A stretch of 64,000 nucleotides of DNA, taken from Piscinibacter defluvii. Its GTDB lineage: Bacteria; Pseudomonadota; Gammaproteobacteria; Burkholderiales; Burkholderiaceae_C. The stretch is from contig NZ_ML137197.1 of NCBI RefSeq assembly GCF_004011805.1, forward strand, positions 310,001-374,000, given 5' to 3'. Below, piece by piece: positions 48,111-56,703 of this stretch. The stretch's first letter is position 1; each line of letters begins with the position of its first letter. The notes below the pieces were generated by a model. That model was not told where the DNA came from, made no database searches, and was given only the letters and a program-made list of their open reading frames with translations. Position numbers and translations under genes: made by a program.

Positions 48111-49190
48111 TTGCACATCCGTCTTCACCCGCACTGGGAGATCGGCGCCGAGGACGGCCCCTACCTGCCCACGGCCGACCTGCTGCAGCTGCTGGCGGCG
48201 CTGCAGGACAGCGGCACGCTGGCGCAGGCCGCGCGCAGTCTGGGTTGGTCGTACCGGCATTGCTGGGGGCTGGTGAAGCGGGCCGAGGCGGAGTTCGGCG
48301 CCCCGCTGATCACCGCCGGGCGCGGCCGCGGTTCGGCGCTGACCGAGCTGGCACGCCGACTGATCTGGGCCGACCGGCGCATCGCTGCGCGGCTGGCGCC
48401 GCTGCTGGAGTCGCTCGCCTCGGAAGTGGGCCACGAGCTCGACCGCGAACGCGCCCCCGCGCGGCGGGCGGTGCGCATCGACGCGAGCCACGGCTTCGCG
48501 GTGGCTCGATTGATGGAGCAGCTCCAGGCCGCACGCATCCCCGTCGAGCTGCGCTATCGCAACAGCCTGGAGTCGGTGGCCGCGCTGGCGCGCGGCGATT
48601 GCGACCTGGCGGGTTTCCACGTGCCGATCGGCGAGTTCGAGCCGCGTGCGCTGAAGCGCTACCTGCGCTGGCTGCGGGCCGACCAGCATGTGCTCGTGCA
48701 CCTGGCGGTACGCACCCAGGGCCTGTTCGTGCCGGCCGACAACCCGAAGGGCATCCGCGGCATCGCCGACCTGGTGCGGCCTGACGTGCGCTTCGTGAAC
48801 CGGCCCGAGGGCTCGGGCACGCGGCTGCTCACCGAGTTGCTGCTCGGGCGTGCCGGCATCGCCGCCGAGCGTGTGCGCGGTTTCGACGACACCGAGATGA
48901 CCCACGCCGCGGTCGCCGCCTACATCGCCAGCGGCATGGCCGACGCGGGCCTGGGCGTTCAGACCGCGGCGCAGCGCTTCGGCCTGCACTTCATCCCGCT
49001 GCTGCGCGAGCGCTACTTCTTTGCGCTGGCGGACAACGGGCTGGCTCAGCCGCCGGTGCAGCGACTGCTGGCGCTGCTGGCCAGTCCGTCCTGCCGCGTG
49101 GCGATCGCCTCGCTGGCGGGTTATCACGCCGCGGAGACCGGGCGCGTGCAACGGCTCGACGAGGCGTTCGACGCGCTGCCGCCCGGCTGA
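48111..49190 (+). CDS. ModE-like HTH regulator with periplasmic-binding-like sensor domain
   Basis: A 359-residue regulator divergent from the formate dehydrogenase genes. Residues about 20-80 form a ModE/LysR-type winged HTH (SGTLAQAARSLGWSYRHCWGLVKRAEAEFGAPLI). The rest is a substrate-binding protein-like domain (SHGFAVARLMEQLQ, DLAGFHVPIGEF, RPEGSGTRLLTELLL), as in molybdate- or tungstate-binding proteins. It probably senses an oxyanion or formate status and controls the fds operon. The start reads TTG CAC ATC; no ATG or GTG lies upstream in frame, so a rare TTG start is proposed. Confidence 0.8.
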   Translation: MHIRLHPHWEIGAEDGPYLPTADLLQLLAALQDSGTLAQAARSLGWSYRHCWGLVKRAEAEFGAPLITAGRGRGSALTELARRLIWADRRIAARLAPLLESLASEVGHELDRERAPARRAVRIDASHGFAVARLMEQLQAARIPVELRYRNSLESVAALARGDCDLAGFHVPIGEFEPRALKRYLRWLRADQHVLVHLAVRTQGLFVPADNPKGIRGIADLVRPDVRFVNRPEGSGTRLLTELLLGRAGIAAERVRGFDDTEMTHAAVAAYIASGMADAGLGVQTAAQRFGLHFIPLLRERYFFALADNGLAQPPVQRLLALLASPSCRVAIASLAGYHAAETGRVQRLDEAFDALPPG

Positions 49191-49196
49191 GCCGGG

Positions 49197-50372
49197 TCAG
49201 GCGCCGGCCTGGCGCCGCAGGTCGTGCTCGAGCATCAGGCTGTCGGCCAGGAACTTGGGCGCCCAGTTGAGCAGCTGGTAACGCCCGTAGTCGCCGTCAA
49301 TCGGGAACGAGCCCTTCACGCCACCGCGCAGGTCTGCCGGGCCGTCGAGATGCACCGTGCGGCGCAGGTAGGCATTGGCACGCGTCGCGGCGTCGAAGTA
49401 GCGCCTGTCACCGAGCAGTTCGAACAGCAGCATCCAGCAGATCGCGACCTGGGCCACGCCGGTCAGGCAGACCCAGGGCACGGCCGACTTCCAGCCCGGC
49501 AGCAGGCGGCCGGGCAAGGCCCCGTCGGGCGTGACGCTGCGCATCAGGCCCTCCGCGATGCGCCGGGCCGCGTCCAGCAGGCGATCCTCGGGCCGGTAGC
49601 GGTGGGCCTCGAGCACCCCGCGCAAGGCGTAGCCGATCGTGTGCGTCAGCGGACGGCTCGGGTCGTCGAGGCAGCACTTGGGCAGCCAGCCGTCCTTCGC
49701 CTGCGAGCTCAAGGCCCAGTAGACGTTGCGCAGGCCGGCCTCCCCGTAGCCGCGCGCCGGTTCCACACGGGCCGCCTCGAACAGGCCCCAGGCCACATGC
49801 GTCTCGTATTCCTTCTCGCCGGCGGCTGCGAACGGTGTCGGGTGGCGACGCCAGCAGCCGTCCGCGTCCTGGGTCTCGACCAACCAGTCGGCGGCCTTGC
49901 GCATCGGCGCGCCGTAGCCGCCGAAGCTCGTTTCGGCCGCCACCAGCCCGAGCAGGATCTGGCCGGTGTTGAAGGTCACCGGCACGACCGGCTTGGAGTC
50001 GATGCGCCCGCCCTGGAAGCCGCCGCCCGGCAGCTGGATGGACACCAGCCAGTCGGTCATGCGGCGGGCGCGTTCGCGCAGTTCGTCACGGCCGAGCCAG
50101 GCGGCGCCGGCTATGAACGTGGGCACGATGTACCCGGTGGTCTCCGGGTACGAGGTCTCCCAGCCGCGCAGCAGGTCGTAGCTGCGCGCAACGCCGCCGT
50201 CGGCGCTCGGGGAGCAGTCCTGTGCGCGGCTCAGCCAGTCGAACAGCGCGGGCAGGACGGCCGCCGTGCCAGGATCGTGCGTCGGCAATCCTTCACGGTC
50301 GCGGCGGCTCTCCGCGCGTGCGATGTTCGGCAGCGACATCCACTCGCGTGCTCGCCGCAAAATCACTTTCAT
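49197..50372 (-). CDS. terpene cyclase/prenyltransferase-like alpha-alpha toroid protein
   Basis: A 391-residue soluble protein with repeated helix-rich units such as DWLVSIQLPGGGFQGG and DWLVETQDADGCWRRHP. The QxxDGxW-like repeats resemble the alpha/alpha-barrel of squalene cyclases and polysaccharide-processing toroids. No DxDD catalytic motif of a cyclase is evident, so it may act on glycans or be non-enzymatic. Similar proteins occur in polysaccharide loci of Burkholderiales. It is divergent from the AAC(3)-like gene and convergent with the fds regulator. Confidence 0.7.
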   Translation of the reverse strand: MKVILRRAREWMSLPNIARAESRRDREGLPTHDPGTAAVLPALFDWLSRAQDCSPSADGGVARSYDLLRGWETSYPETTGYIVPTFIAGAAWLGRDELRERARRMTDWLVSIQLPGGGFQGGRIDSKPVVPVTFNTGQILLGLVAAETSFGGYGAPMRKAADWLVETQDADGCWRRHPTPFAAAGEKEYETHVAWGLFEAARVEPARGYGEAGLRNVYWALSSQAKDGWLPKCCLDDPSRPLTHTIGYALRGVLEAHRYRPEDRLLDAARRIAEGLMRSVTPDGALPGRLLPGWKSAVPWVCLTGVAQVAICWMLLFELLGDRRYFDAATRANAYLRRTVHLDGPADLRGGVKGSFPIDGDYGRYQLLNWAPKFLADSLMLEHDLRRQAGA

Positions 50373-50444
50373 GATCAGGGATTCTAGGTGCGGGACTTCG
50401 GCGCAGCGCTCCCCCGATACGGTGGCGTTGGCGAGGCACGAACA

Positions 50445-51353
50445 ATGACGAGTAGTCCGCTCGGACCGTGGCGCGCGTTCAAGCGCGCGCTCAAGCCCCG
50501 CCTGCTGGCGCTGCACGGCGCCTACGTGCGCCGGTTCCGCGCCTTCGGCGATGCCGAACTGCTGCAGGCGCTGCGCGACCTCGGCATCCGCGCGGGCGAC
50601 AGCGTGATGCTGCACAGCGGCTTCGGCGGTCCGCACGGTTACCGCGGCACGATCGAGCAGCTGACCGACGTCTTCCTCGCTGCCGTCGGGCCCGCCGGCC
50701 ACCTGCTGATGGTGTCGCTGCCCTACCGCAGTTCCTCGCTGCAGTACCTGCAGCAAGGGCGGCGCTTCGACGTGCGCCGCACGCCGTCGATGATGGGCCT
50801 GGTCTCCGAGTACTTCCGGCGCCGGCCCGGCGTGCTGCGCAGCCTGCATCCGACGCATCCGGTGCTCGCGCTCGGCCCGCAGGCGCAGCACATCGTGGCC
50901 GGCCACGAGGACTGCCTTCACCCCTGCGGACCGGGCACGCCGTTCGAGCGCCTGGTCGAGCGCGATGGCGTCGTGGCGTTCTTCGACGTGCCCTTCGCAA
51001 CATTTACGTTCTTTCACCACCTGGAGCACCTGGTCCACGAGCACCTGCCCTTCCCGCTCTACACCGACGAGCCCTTCGTCGTGCCGGTGGTGGACCAGGA
51101 GGGCCGGACGCGCACGGTCACGACCCACGTGTTCGCGCCCGAGGCGATCCGGCGCCGGCGCTTCGAACATCTCGAGCAGGCGCTGCGGCAGCGTGGCCTG
51201 ATCCGCGGGCGGCGCGTCGGCAACACCGTGGTCGAGGCGGTCCGGGTGCGGGAGGTCGTCGCCTGCGTCGAGCAGATGCGGCGAGCCGGCCATTTCTTCT
51301 ACGACCTCACGGAGACGCCGCACCACCAACATGAGGGACAGGCGGGCCGGTAA
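50445..51353 (+). CDS. AAC(3)-family N-acetyltransferase
   Basis: A 302-residue acyl-CoA-dependent acyltransferase of the antibiotic-acetyltransferase family. VMLHSGFGGPHGYRGTIEQLTDVFL and SLHPTHPVLALGPQAQHIVAGHEDC match the conserved CoA and His regions. In polysaccharide loci such proteins acylate amino sugars rather than aminoglycosides. The ATG at 50445 has GAGG seven bases upstream. It starts the plus-strand gene run that ends in the fatty-acid module. Confidence 0.8.
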   Translation: MTSSPLGPWRAFKRALKPRLLALHGAYVRRFRAFGDAELLQALRDLGIRAGDSVMLHSGFGGPHGYRGTIEQLTDVFLAAVGPAGHLLMVSLPYRSSSLQYLQQGRRFDVRRTPSMMGLVSEYFRRRPGVLRSLHPTHPVLALGPQAQHIVAGHEDCLHPCGPGTPFERLVERDGVVAFFDVPFATFTFFHHLEHLVHEHLPFPLYTDEPFVVPVVDQEGRTRTVTTHVFAPEAIRRRRFEHLEQALRQRGLIRGRRVGNTVVEAVRVREVVACVEQMRRAGHFFYDLTETPHHQHEGQAGR

Positions 51354-51432
51354 TCCTGCTCGTCATGGGGGGCCGAGGCCGAAAACCATCGGCTATCCTC
51401 GACCGCGCCGTTCCGAGCCACGCCCACTGCCT

Positions 51433-52203
51433 ATGTCACCCGACGCATCATTCCTCGCCTTCGACGGCCGCTGGGTCGTGGTGACCGGCGCGTCCTCGGG
51501 CCTGGGCCGTGCGATCGCGGTCGAACTCTCGCGCCATGGCGCGGGTGTCGTGCTGGTGGGCCGCGATGCCGCGCGCCTGGCAGACACCGCCGCGCTGCTG
51601 GGCGGCGCACCGCACCGCACGCTGGCGCTCGACCTGACCAGCCTCGAGGCGATCGCTCCGGCCATCGCCGCGCTGAAGAACGAACTCGGCCCGCTGTACG
51701 GCCTGTGCCACGCCGCCGGCATCGTGCAGACGCGCCCGCTCGCCAGCAACACCGTCGAACTGATGCGCGTGCAGTTCGACATCAACGTCTATGCGGGCCT
51801 GGAACTGGCCCGTGCCGTGTGCCGCCGCGACGTGATGACGCCCGAGGGCGGCAGCCTGCTGTTCCTCTCGTCGGTCTACGGCCGGGTCGGCATGCCGGGG
51901 CAGACCGGCTACTGCGCCACCAAGGGCGCGGTGGCGGCCGCGGTGCGTGCGCTGGCCATCGAGCTGGCGCGGCGCAACGTGCGCGTCAACTGCATCTCGC
52001 CCGGCCTCGTGCACACCGAGATGACGAAGCAGTCGTTCGCCCGGCTCGCGCCGGAGCACGTGCGCAAGCTCGAGGAAGCGCACCCCCTCGGGCCCGGGCA
52101 GCCGGAGGACGTCGCGCGCGCCGCGACCTTCCTGCTCGCGCCCGGCACCCGCTGGATCACCGGCGCCGACCTGGCAGTCGACGGCGGCTTCACCGCCCAG
52201 TAG
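51433..52203 (+). CDS. SDR-family 3-oxoacyl-ACP reductase-like dehydrogenase
   Basis: A 256-residue short-chain dehydrogenase. VVVTGASSGLGRAIAVELSRHG is the cofactor site; the catalytic set is Ser in FLSSVYGRVG and Tyr-Lys in YCATKGAVAA, all intact; the C-terminal SPGLVHTEMTK and ITGADLAVDGGF are typical of FabG-like enzymes. Given its neighbours, it probably reduces a 3-oxoacyl-ACP. It starts at ATG 51433 and is followed 38 bases on by an ACP gene. Confidence 0.85.
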   Translation: MSPDASFLAFDGRWVVVTGASSGLGRAIAVELSRHGAGVVLVGRDAARLADTAALLGGAPHRTLALDLTSLEAIAPAIAALKNELGPLYGLCHAAGIVQTRPLASNTVELMRVQFDINVYAGLELARAVCRRDVMTPEGGSLLFLSSVYGRVGMPGQTGYCATKGAVAAAVRALAIELARRNVRVNCISPGLVHTEMTKQSFARLAPEHVRKLEEAHPLGPGQPEDVARAATFLLAPGTRWITGADLAVDGGFTAQ

Positions 52204-52241
52204 TCACCTTTATCGCAGGGAGGGGCCGCAACGGCCGGACC

Positions 52242-52484
52242 ATGGAAACGCAGGACGCATTGCAGTGGATCGCCGAGGTCTTCGAAGAGAGCCCCGGCCG
52301 CATCAACGAGGGCACGCTGCGCCAGGACATCCCGGGCTGGGATTCGCTGGGCACGCTGTCGCTCATCGCCGGGCTGGACGAGCGCTTCGACATCCAGTTG
52401 TCCGAGCAGGACATCGAGGCGCTGAAGAGCGTGTCCGACCTGCTCGACCTGCTGCGCCGGCACGGCGCGCTGGTGGCCGCCTGA
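52242..52484 (+). CDS. acyl carrier protein
   Basis: An 80-residue acidic four-helix protein. The phosphopantetheine Ser lies in IPGWDSLGTLSLIAG, with LDERFDIQLSEQDIEALKSVSDLLDLL completing the ACP fold. It is the first of two carrier proteins in this cluster and is not the housekeeping ACP, which normally sits beside fabD-fabF. Confidence 0.88.
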   Translation: METQDALQWIAEVFEESPGRINEGTLRQDIPGWDSLGTLSLIAGLDERFDIQLSEQDIEALKSVSDLLDLLRRHGALVAA

Positions 52485-52485
52485 C

Positions 52486-52932
52486 GTGCGCTTCATCCTC
52501 GTCGACCGCATCGAGTCGCTGCAGCCCGGGGTGAGCGTCGTCGCCGCGCGGCGCGTGCCGCCGGACGAGGAGTACTTCCAGGACCACTTTCCCGGCTTCC
52601 CGGTGGTGCCCGGCGTGCTGCTCACCGAGATGATGGGCCAGGCCGCCGCCAAGGCGCTGGACGGTGAACGCCGCCCGCGCGGCAAGGCGATGCTCGCCAA
52701 GATCCTCTCGGCCAGCTTCCGCCAGTGGGTGCGCCCGAACGACGAGGTCATGCTGTACGCCCAGATCACCGCCAGCACCGAGCGCTATGCCAATGCCGAG
52801 TGCCGCGCCGAGGTGGGCGGCAAGCCGGTGGCCCAGTGCAGCCTGTTCTTCACCTTCGTGCCGCCGGGCACCCTCGCGGGCGACTTCCGCGATCCGGTGC
52901 TCGATGCCTACCTCGCGAGCCACCCGACATGA
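52486..52932 (+). CDS. FabZ-like 3-hydroxyacyl-ACP dehydratase
   Basis: A 148-residue hotdog-fold dehydratase. YFQDHFPGFPVVPGVLLTEMMGQAA matches the FabZ active site with the catalytic His in DHFPG and the Glu in LLTEMMGQ. The GTG start at 52486 follows the ACP stop directly, and the stop overlaps the next gene (ATGA), so translation is coupled. It would remove water from a 3-hydroxyacyl-ACP. Confidence 0.86.
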   Translation: MRFILVDRIESLQPGVSVVAARRVPPDEEYFQDHFPGFPVVPGVLLTEMMGQAAAKALDGERRPRGKAMLAKILSASFRQWVRPNDEVMLYAQITASTERYANAECRAEVGGKPVAQCSLFFTFVPPGTLAGDFRDPVLDAYLASHPT

Positions 52933-53693
52933 CCGCCTCGCCCTTCGGACTGCAGCAGCAGTGCGTGCTCGTCACCGGCGGCACGCGCGGCATCGGCCGT
53001 GCCATCGCGCTGCAGTTCGCGCGCGCGGGCGCGCAGGTGGTGGCCAACTACGCACGCAACGACGAGGCCGCGCAGGCGCTGCAGGCGGCCGCGGCCGCCG
53101 AACGACTGGCGCTCGAGGTGCTGCGTGCCGACCTGACGCTGCCCAAGGGGCTGGAAGCCGTGCAGCAGCGCATGGCCGCCTGCGGCGACGCGCTGCCGGC
53201 CATCGTGCACTGCGCCGCCACCGGCGTGCACAAGCCCTTCGCCGAGCTCACCGCGCGCCACCTCGACTTCACGCTGGCGCTGAACACACGCGCCTTCTTC
53301 GAGCTGGTGCGCACGCTGCTGCCGGTGCTGCGCCCCGGCTCGGCAGTGGTCGCGGTGTCCTCGGCCGGCGCACAGCGTGCCGTGCCGGCCTACACGACGG
53401 TGGGCACCTCCAAGGGCGCGCTCGAGGCACTGGCGCGGCACCTTGCCGTGGAACTGGCGCCGCAAGGCATCCGCGTGAACATCCTGTCGCCCGGCAGCGT
53501 GCTGACCGACGCCTGGGACGCCTTCCCCGACAAGGAACAGCGCCTCGCCGACGCGCTGCGGCGCTCGCCGCGTGGCCGGCTGGTCGCGCCGGAGGAGGTG
53601 GCGCTGGCGGCGCAGTTCCTGTGCAGCCCGGCCTCGGCGGCGCTGGTCGGCCACACGCTGGTGGTCGACGGCGGCACGCGCATCCTCGAATGA
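52929..53693 (+). CDS. FabL-type (SDR) enoyl-ACP reductase
   Basis: A 254-residue SDR with VLVTGGTRGIGRAIALQFARAG. The usual YxxxK pair is absent: the residue four before the Lys is Val. Instead it reads AYTTVGTSKGALEALARHLAVE, a Tyr-X6-Lys spacing characteristic of FabL enoyl-ACP reductases (such as that of Bacillus) rather than FabG ketoreductases. The C-terminus SPGSVLTDAWDAFPD also resembles FabL. It would complete a reductive cycle with the upstream SDR and FabZ. Confidence 0.75.
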   Translation: MTASPFGLQQQCVLVTGGTRGIGRAIALQFARAGAQVVANYARNDEAAQALQAAAAAERLALEVLRADLTLPKGLEAVQQRMAACGDALPAIVHCAATGVHKPFAELTARHLDFTLALNTRAFFELVRTLLPVLRPGSAVVAVSSAGAQRAVPAYTTVGTSKGALEALARHLAVELAPQGIRVNILSPGSVLTDAWDAFPDKEQRLADALRRSPRGRLVAPEEVALAAQFLCSPASAALVGHTLVVDGGTRILE

Positions 53694-53712
53694 CCCGCCG
53701 AAGGAGCCGAGC

Positions 53713-54759
53713 ATGAGCCAACACCGCATCGACGGCCTGCGCATCGCCGGCATCGCCACCTGCGTGCCGGCACGCGCCGAGAACAACCTCGACCCGGCCC
53801 TCGGCTTCGATCCGGACGAGGTGCGCAAGGTCGTGCAGATGGCCGGCGTGCGCGAGCGGCGCGTCGTCGAAGCCGGCGTGACCGCCGCGGACCTGTGTTT
53901 CGAAGCGGCCGAGGATCTGCTCGAGCGGCTCGGCTGGGAACGCGACTCCGTCAGCGGGCTGATCTTCGTGACCCAGTCGCCGGACTACTTCCTGCCCTCC
54001 ACCGCCTGCATGCTGCACCAGTGGCTCGGCCTCCCCGACGACTGCGCGGCCTTCGACATGGGGCTCGGGTGCTCCGGCTATCCCTATGGCCTGTACCTGG
54101 CGGCGGCGATGCTCAAGGGCGGCGGCCACCGGCGCATCCTGATGCTGCACGGCGAGACACCGAGCCGCTTCGTCGCGCCCGACGACCAGGCCACGCGGCT
54201 GCTGTTCAGCGACGCCGGCTCGGCCACCGCCCTGGAACTCGCCGACGCTGGCCGCGCGAACTTCTGCCTTCACACCGACGGCACTGGGCACGCCGGGCTG
54301 ATCATCCGCGGCGGCGCCTTCCGCGATCGCAGCCCGGCCGACCCGCGCGAGCTGTTCCTGCGCATGGACGGCGCCGGCATCTTCAACTTCACGATCAAGC
54401 GCGTGCCGCCGCTGGTGCGCGATGCGCTCGGACTCTCCGGCCTCAGCGTCGAACAGGTGGACCAGTTCGTGTTCCACCAGTCCAACCGGTTCATCATGAA
54501 GCACCTGATGAAGAAGTGCGGCCTGCCCGACGCGAAGGTGCCGATGACGATCGAGGACAACGGCAACTGCGGCGGCCCCTCGGTCGCCGTGACGCTCACG
54601 CGCAGCCTGCCGGCGCAGCGCGAGCGCACGCAGACGCTGATGCTGCTGGGCTACGGTGTCGGCCTGTCCTGGGGGGCCGCGGTGGTCGAGCTCGACCCGC
54701 AGGCCGCCCTGCTGCACCGCGACTACGCCGGCACGCCGGCGCGCCGCGGCGCGGCCTGA
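53713..54759 (+). CDS. 3-oxoacyl-ACP synthase III (FabH-like)
   Basis: A 348-residue thiolase-fold condensing enzyme. The catalytic Cys is in GLGCSGYPYG, the His in VFHQSNRFIM, and the Asn in DNGNCGGPS, so all three are present. AAGGAG lies seven bases before the ATG. KAS III enzymes start chains by condensing an acyl-CoA with malonyl-ACP. No FabF/FabB elongation gene adjoins it, so a short product, made by one or few rounds, is expected. Confidence 0.88.
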   Translation: MSQHRIDGLRIAGIATCVPARAENNLDPALGFDPDEVRKVVQMAGVRERRVVEAGVTAADLCFEAAEDLLERLGWERDSVSGLIFVTQSPDYFLPSTACMLHQWLGLPDDCAAFDMGLGCSGYPYGLYLAAAMLKGGGHRRILMLHGETPSRFVAPDDQATRLLFSDAGSATALELADAGRANFCLHTDGTGHAGLIIRGGAFRDRSPADPRELFLRMDGAGIFNFTIKRVPPLVRDALGLSGLSVEQVDQFVFHQSNRFIMKHLMKKCGLPDAKVPMTIEDNGNCGGPSVAVTLTRSLPAQRERTQTLMLLGYGVGLSWGAAVVELDPQAALLHRDYAGTPARRGAA

Positions 54760-54763
54760 GCGC

Positions 54764-56701
54764 ATGTGCGGCATCGCCGGGCTGTGGAGCCCGCCCGGGG
54801 TCGCGCCGCCGCGTTCGGACGAGGTCGCGGCGATGGTCGCCGCGCTGCATCACCGCGGGCCCGACGGCCAGGGCGTGCACGTCGACGGCCCGGTGGCGCT
54901 GGGCCATGCCCGGCTGGCGATCATCGACCCGGCCGGCGGCGCGCAGCCGCTGGCCAACGAGGACGAACGCATCTGGGTCAGCTTCAACGGCGAGATCTTC
55001 AACTACCGCGAGCTGCGTGAGGAACTGTTGCAGCGCGGCCACCGCTTCCGCACCGCCTCCGACACGGAGGTGCTGGTGCATCTGTACGAGGAGCTGGGCG
55101 ACGCGTTCGTCGCGCGGCTCAACGGCCAGTTCGCCTTTGCGCTGTGGGACGGCCGCCGGCAACGCCTGCTGCTGGCGCGCGACCGCATCGGCATCCGGCC
55201 GCTGTTCCACGCCGACGCCGGCGGGCGCTTCGCGTTCGCCTCCGAGGCCAAGGCGCTGTTCACCCTGCCGGCGCTGCCACGGCGGCTGAGCGCGGACGCA
55301 CTGGCCGCCACATTCAGCTACTGGTCGCCGATCGCACCGCAAAGTGTCTTCGAGGGCCTCCATGCGCTGCCGCCGGGGCACCTGCTGGTGGTGGATCCCG
55401 GCGGGCGTCGCATGCAGCGCTACTGGGACTGGACCTTCCCCGGCACGCCGCCGCGCGCCAGCGACGAAGCGCTCGCCGAGGAGCTCCACGCGCTGATGGT
55501 CGATGCGGTGCGGCTGCAGCTGCGCGCCGACGTGCCGGTGGGTGCCTACCTGTCCGGCGGCCTGGATTCGTCGATCATCACCACGCTGATCGCGCGCCAC
55601 ACCGACACGCCGCTGCGCAGCTTCTCGCTCACCTTCGCCGACCGCGAGTTCGACGAGAGCGAACACCAGCGCGCGCTGGTCGAGCACCTGCGCACGCAGC
55701 ATTCGTCGATGCAGGCCACGCGCGCCGCGATCGCCGCCGGCTTCGCCCGGCTGGTGTGGCACGCCGAGGCGCCGGTGGTGCGCACGGCTCCGGTGCCGAT
55801 GATGCTGCTGGCCGACGCGGTGCGCGCTGCCGGCTACAAGGTGGTGCTGACCGGCGAAGGCGCCGACGAGGCCTTCGGCGGCTACGACCTGTTCAAGGAG
55901 GCGGCACTGCGCCGCTTCGTTGCCCGTGCGCCGGGCTCGCGCTGGCGCCCGGCGCTGCTGCAGCGGCTCTACCCGTACCTCGCCGCCTCGCCGGTGGCGG
56001 CCCGCTCGCTGACGCAGGCCTACTTCGGCAGCGGGCTGGACGGCGTGGACCGACCTGGCTTCGCGCATGCGATGCGGCTGGCCACCACGCGCCGCGTGTT
56101 CCCCTTCTTCCGCGCGGAGTGGCGCGAGCGGCTGCAGGCCTGGGATCCCGATGGCGCGCTCGAGTCCCTGCTGCCGCCGGGCTTCGGCGCCTGGGCACCG
56201 CTCGAGCGTGACCAGTATGTCGAGGCGCAGACGCTGCTGCCGGGTTACCTGCTCGCCGCGCAGGGCGACCGCGCGACGATGGCCGCGTCGATCGAGGCAC
56301 GCTTTCCCTTCCTCGACCACCGCGTTCTCGAGTTCGCGGCGCGGCTGCCGCCGCGCCTGAAGCTGCGCGGACTGCACGAGAAGGTGCTGCTCAAGCGCGC
56401 CTTCGCGCACGAGCTGCCGCAGGGCATCGTCGCACGCAGCAAGCAGCCCTACCGCGCGCCCGACAGCGCCTGCTTCTTCGACGACGGGGCGCCGCTGCCC
56501 TGGGTGGCCGAGCTGCTGGCGCCGGCGTCGCTCGACGCGGCCGGGCTGTTCGATCCGGTTGCCGTCGCCAAGCTGCAGGCCAAGTGTGCCGCCGGGCGGG
56601 CGATCGGCTTCGGCGACAACATGGCCTTCGTCGGCATCCTGTCGACCATGCTGCTGCAGCGCCAGTTCATCGCCGGCGAAGGCGCGCCGGCCGCGGCCTG
56701 A
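54764..56701 (+). CDS. asparagine synthase-like glutamine amidotransferase
   Basis: A 645-residue class II amidotransferase. Cys2 (MCGIAGLW) is the glutaminase nucleophile, with HHRGPDG and NGEIFNYREL in the glutaminase domain. The ATP-pyrophosphatase motif is VGAYLSGGLDSSIITTL near residue 265, with LTGEGADEAFGGY further on. It activates a carboxylate with ATP and transfers ammonia. In exosortase-type polysaccharide loci an AsnB-like amidotransferase (TIGR03108) is a common component; the substrate here is probably not aspartate. Confidence 0.87.
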   Translation: MCGIAGLWSPPGVAPPRSDEVAAMVAALHHRGPDGQGVHVDGPVALGHARLAIIDPAGGAQPLANEDERIWVSFNGEIFNYRELREELLQRGHRFRTASDTEVLVHLYEELGDAFVARLNGQFAFALWDGRRQRLLLARDRIGIRPLFHADAGGRFAFASEAKALFTLPALPRRLSADALAATFSYWSPIAPQSVFEGLHALPPGHLLVVDPGGRRMQRYWDWTFPGTPPRASDEALAEELHALMVDAVRLQLRADVPVGAYLSGGLDSSIITTLIARHTDTPLRSFSLTFADREFDESEHQRALVEHLRTQHSSMQATRAAIAAGFARLVWHAEAPVVRTAPVPMMLLADAVRAAGYKVVLTGEGADEAFGGYDLFKEAALRRFVARAPGSRWRPALLQRLYPYLAASPVAARSLTQAYFGSGLDGVDRPGFAHAMRLATTRRVFPFFRAEWRERLQAWDPDGALESLLPPGFGAWAPLERDQYVEAQTLLPGYLLAAQGDRATMAASIEARFPFLDHRVLEFAARLPPRLKLRGLHEKVLLKRAFAHELPQGIVARSKQPYRAPDSACFFDDGAPLPWVAELLAPASLDAAGLFDPVAVAKLQAKCAAGRAIGFGDNMAFVGILSTMLLQRQFIAGEGAPAAA

Positions 56702-56703
56702 GC

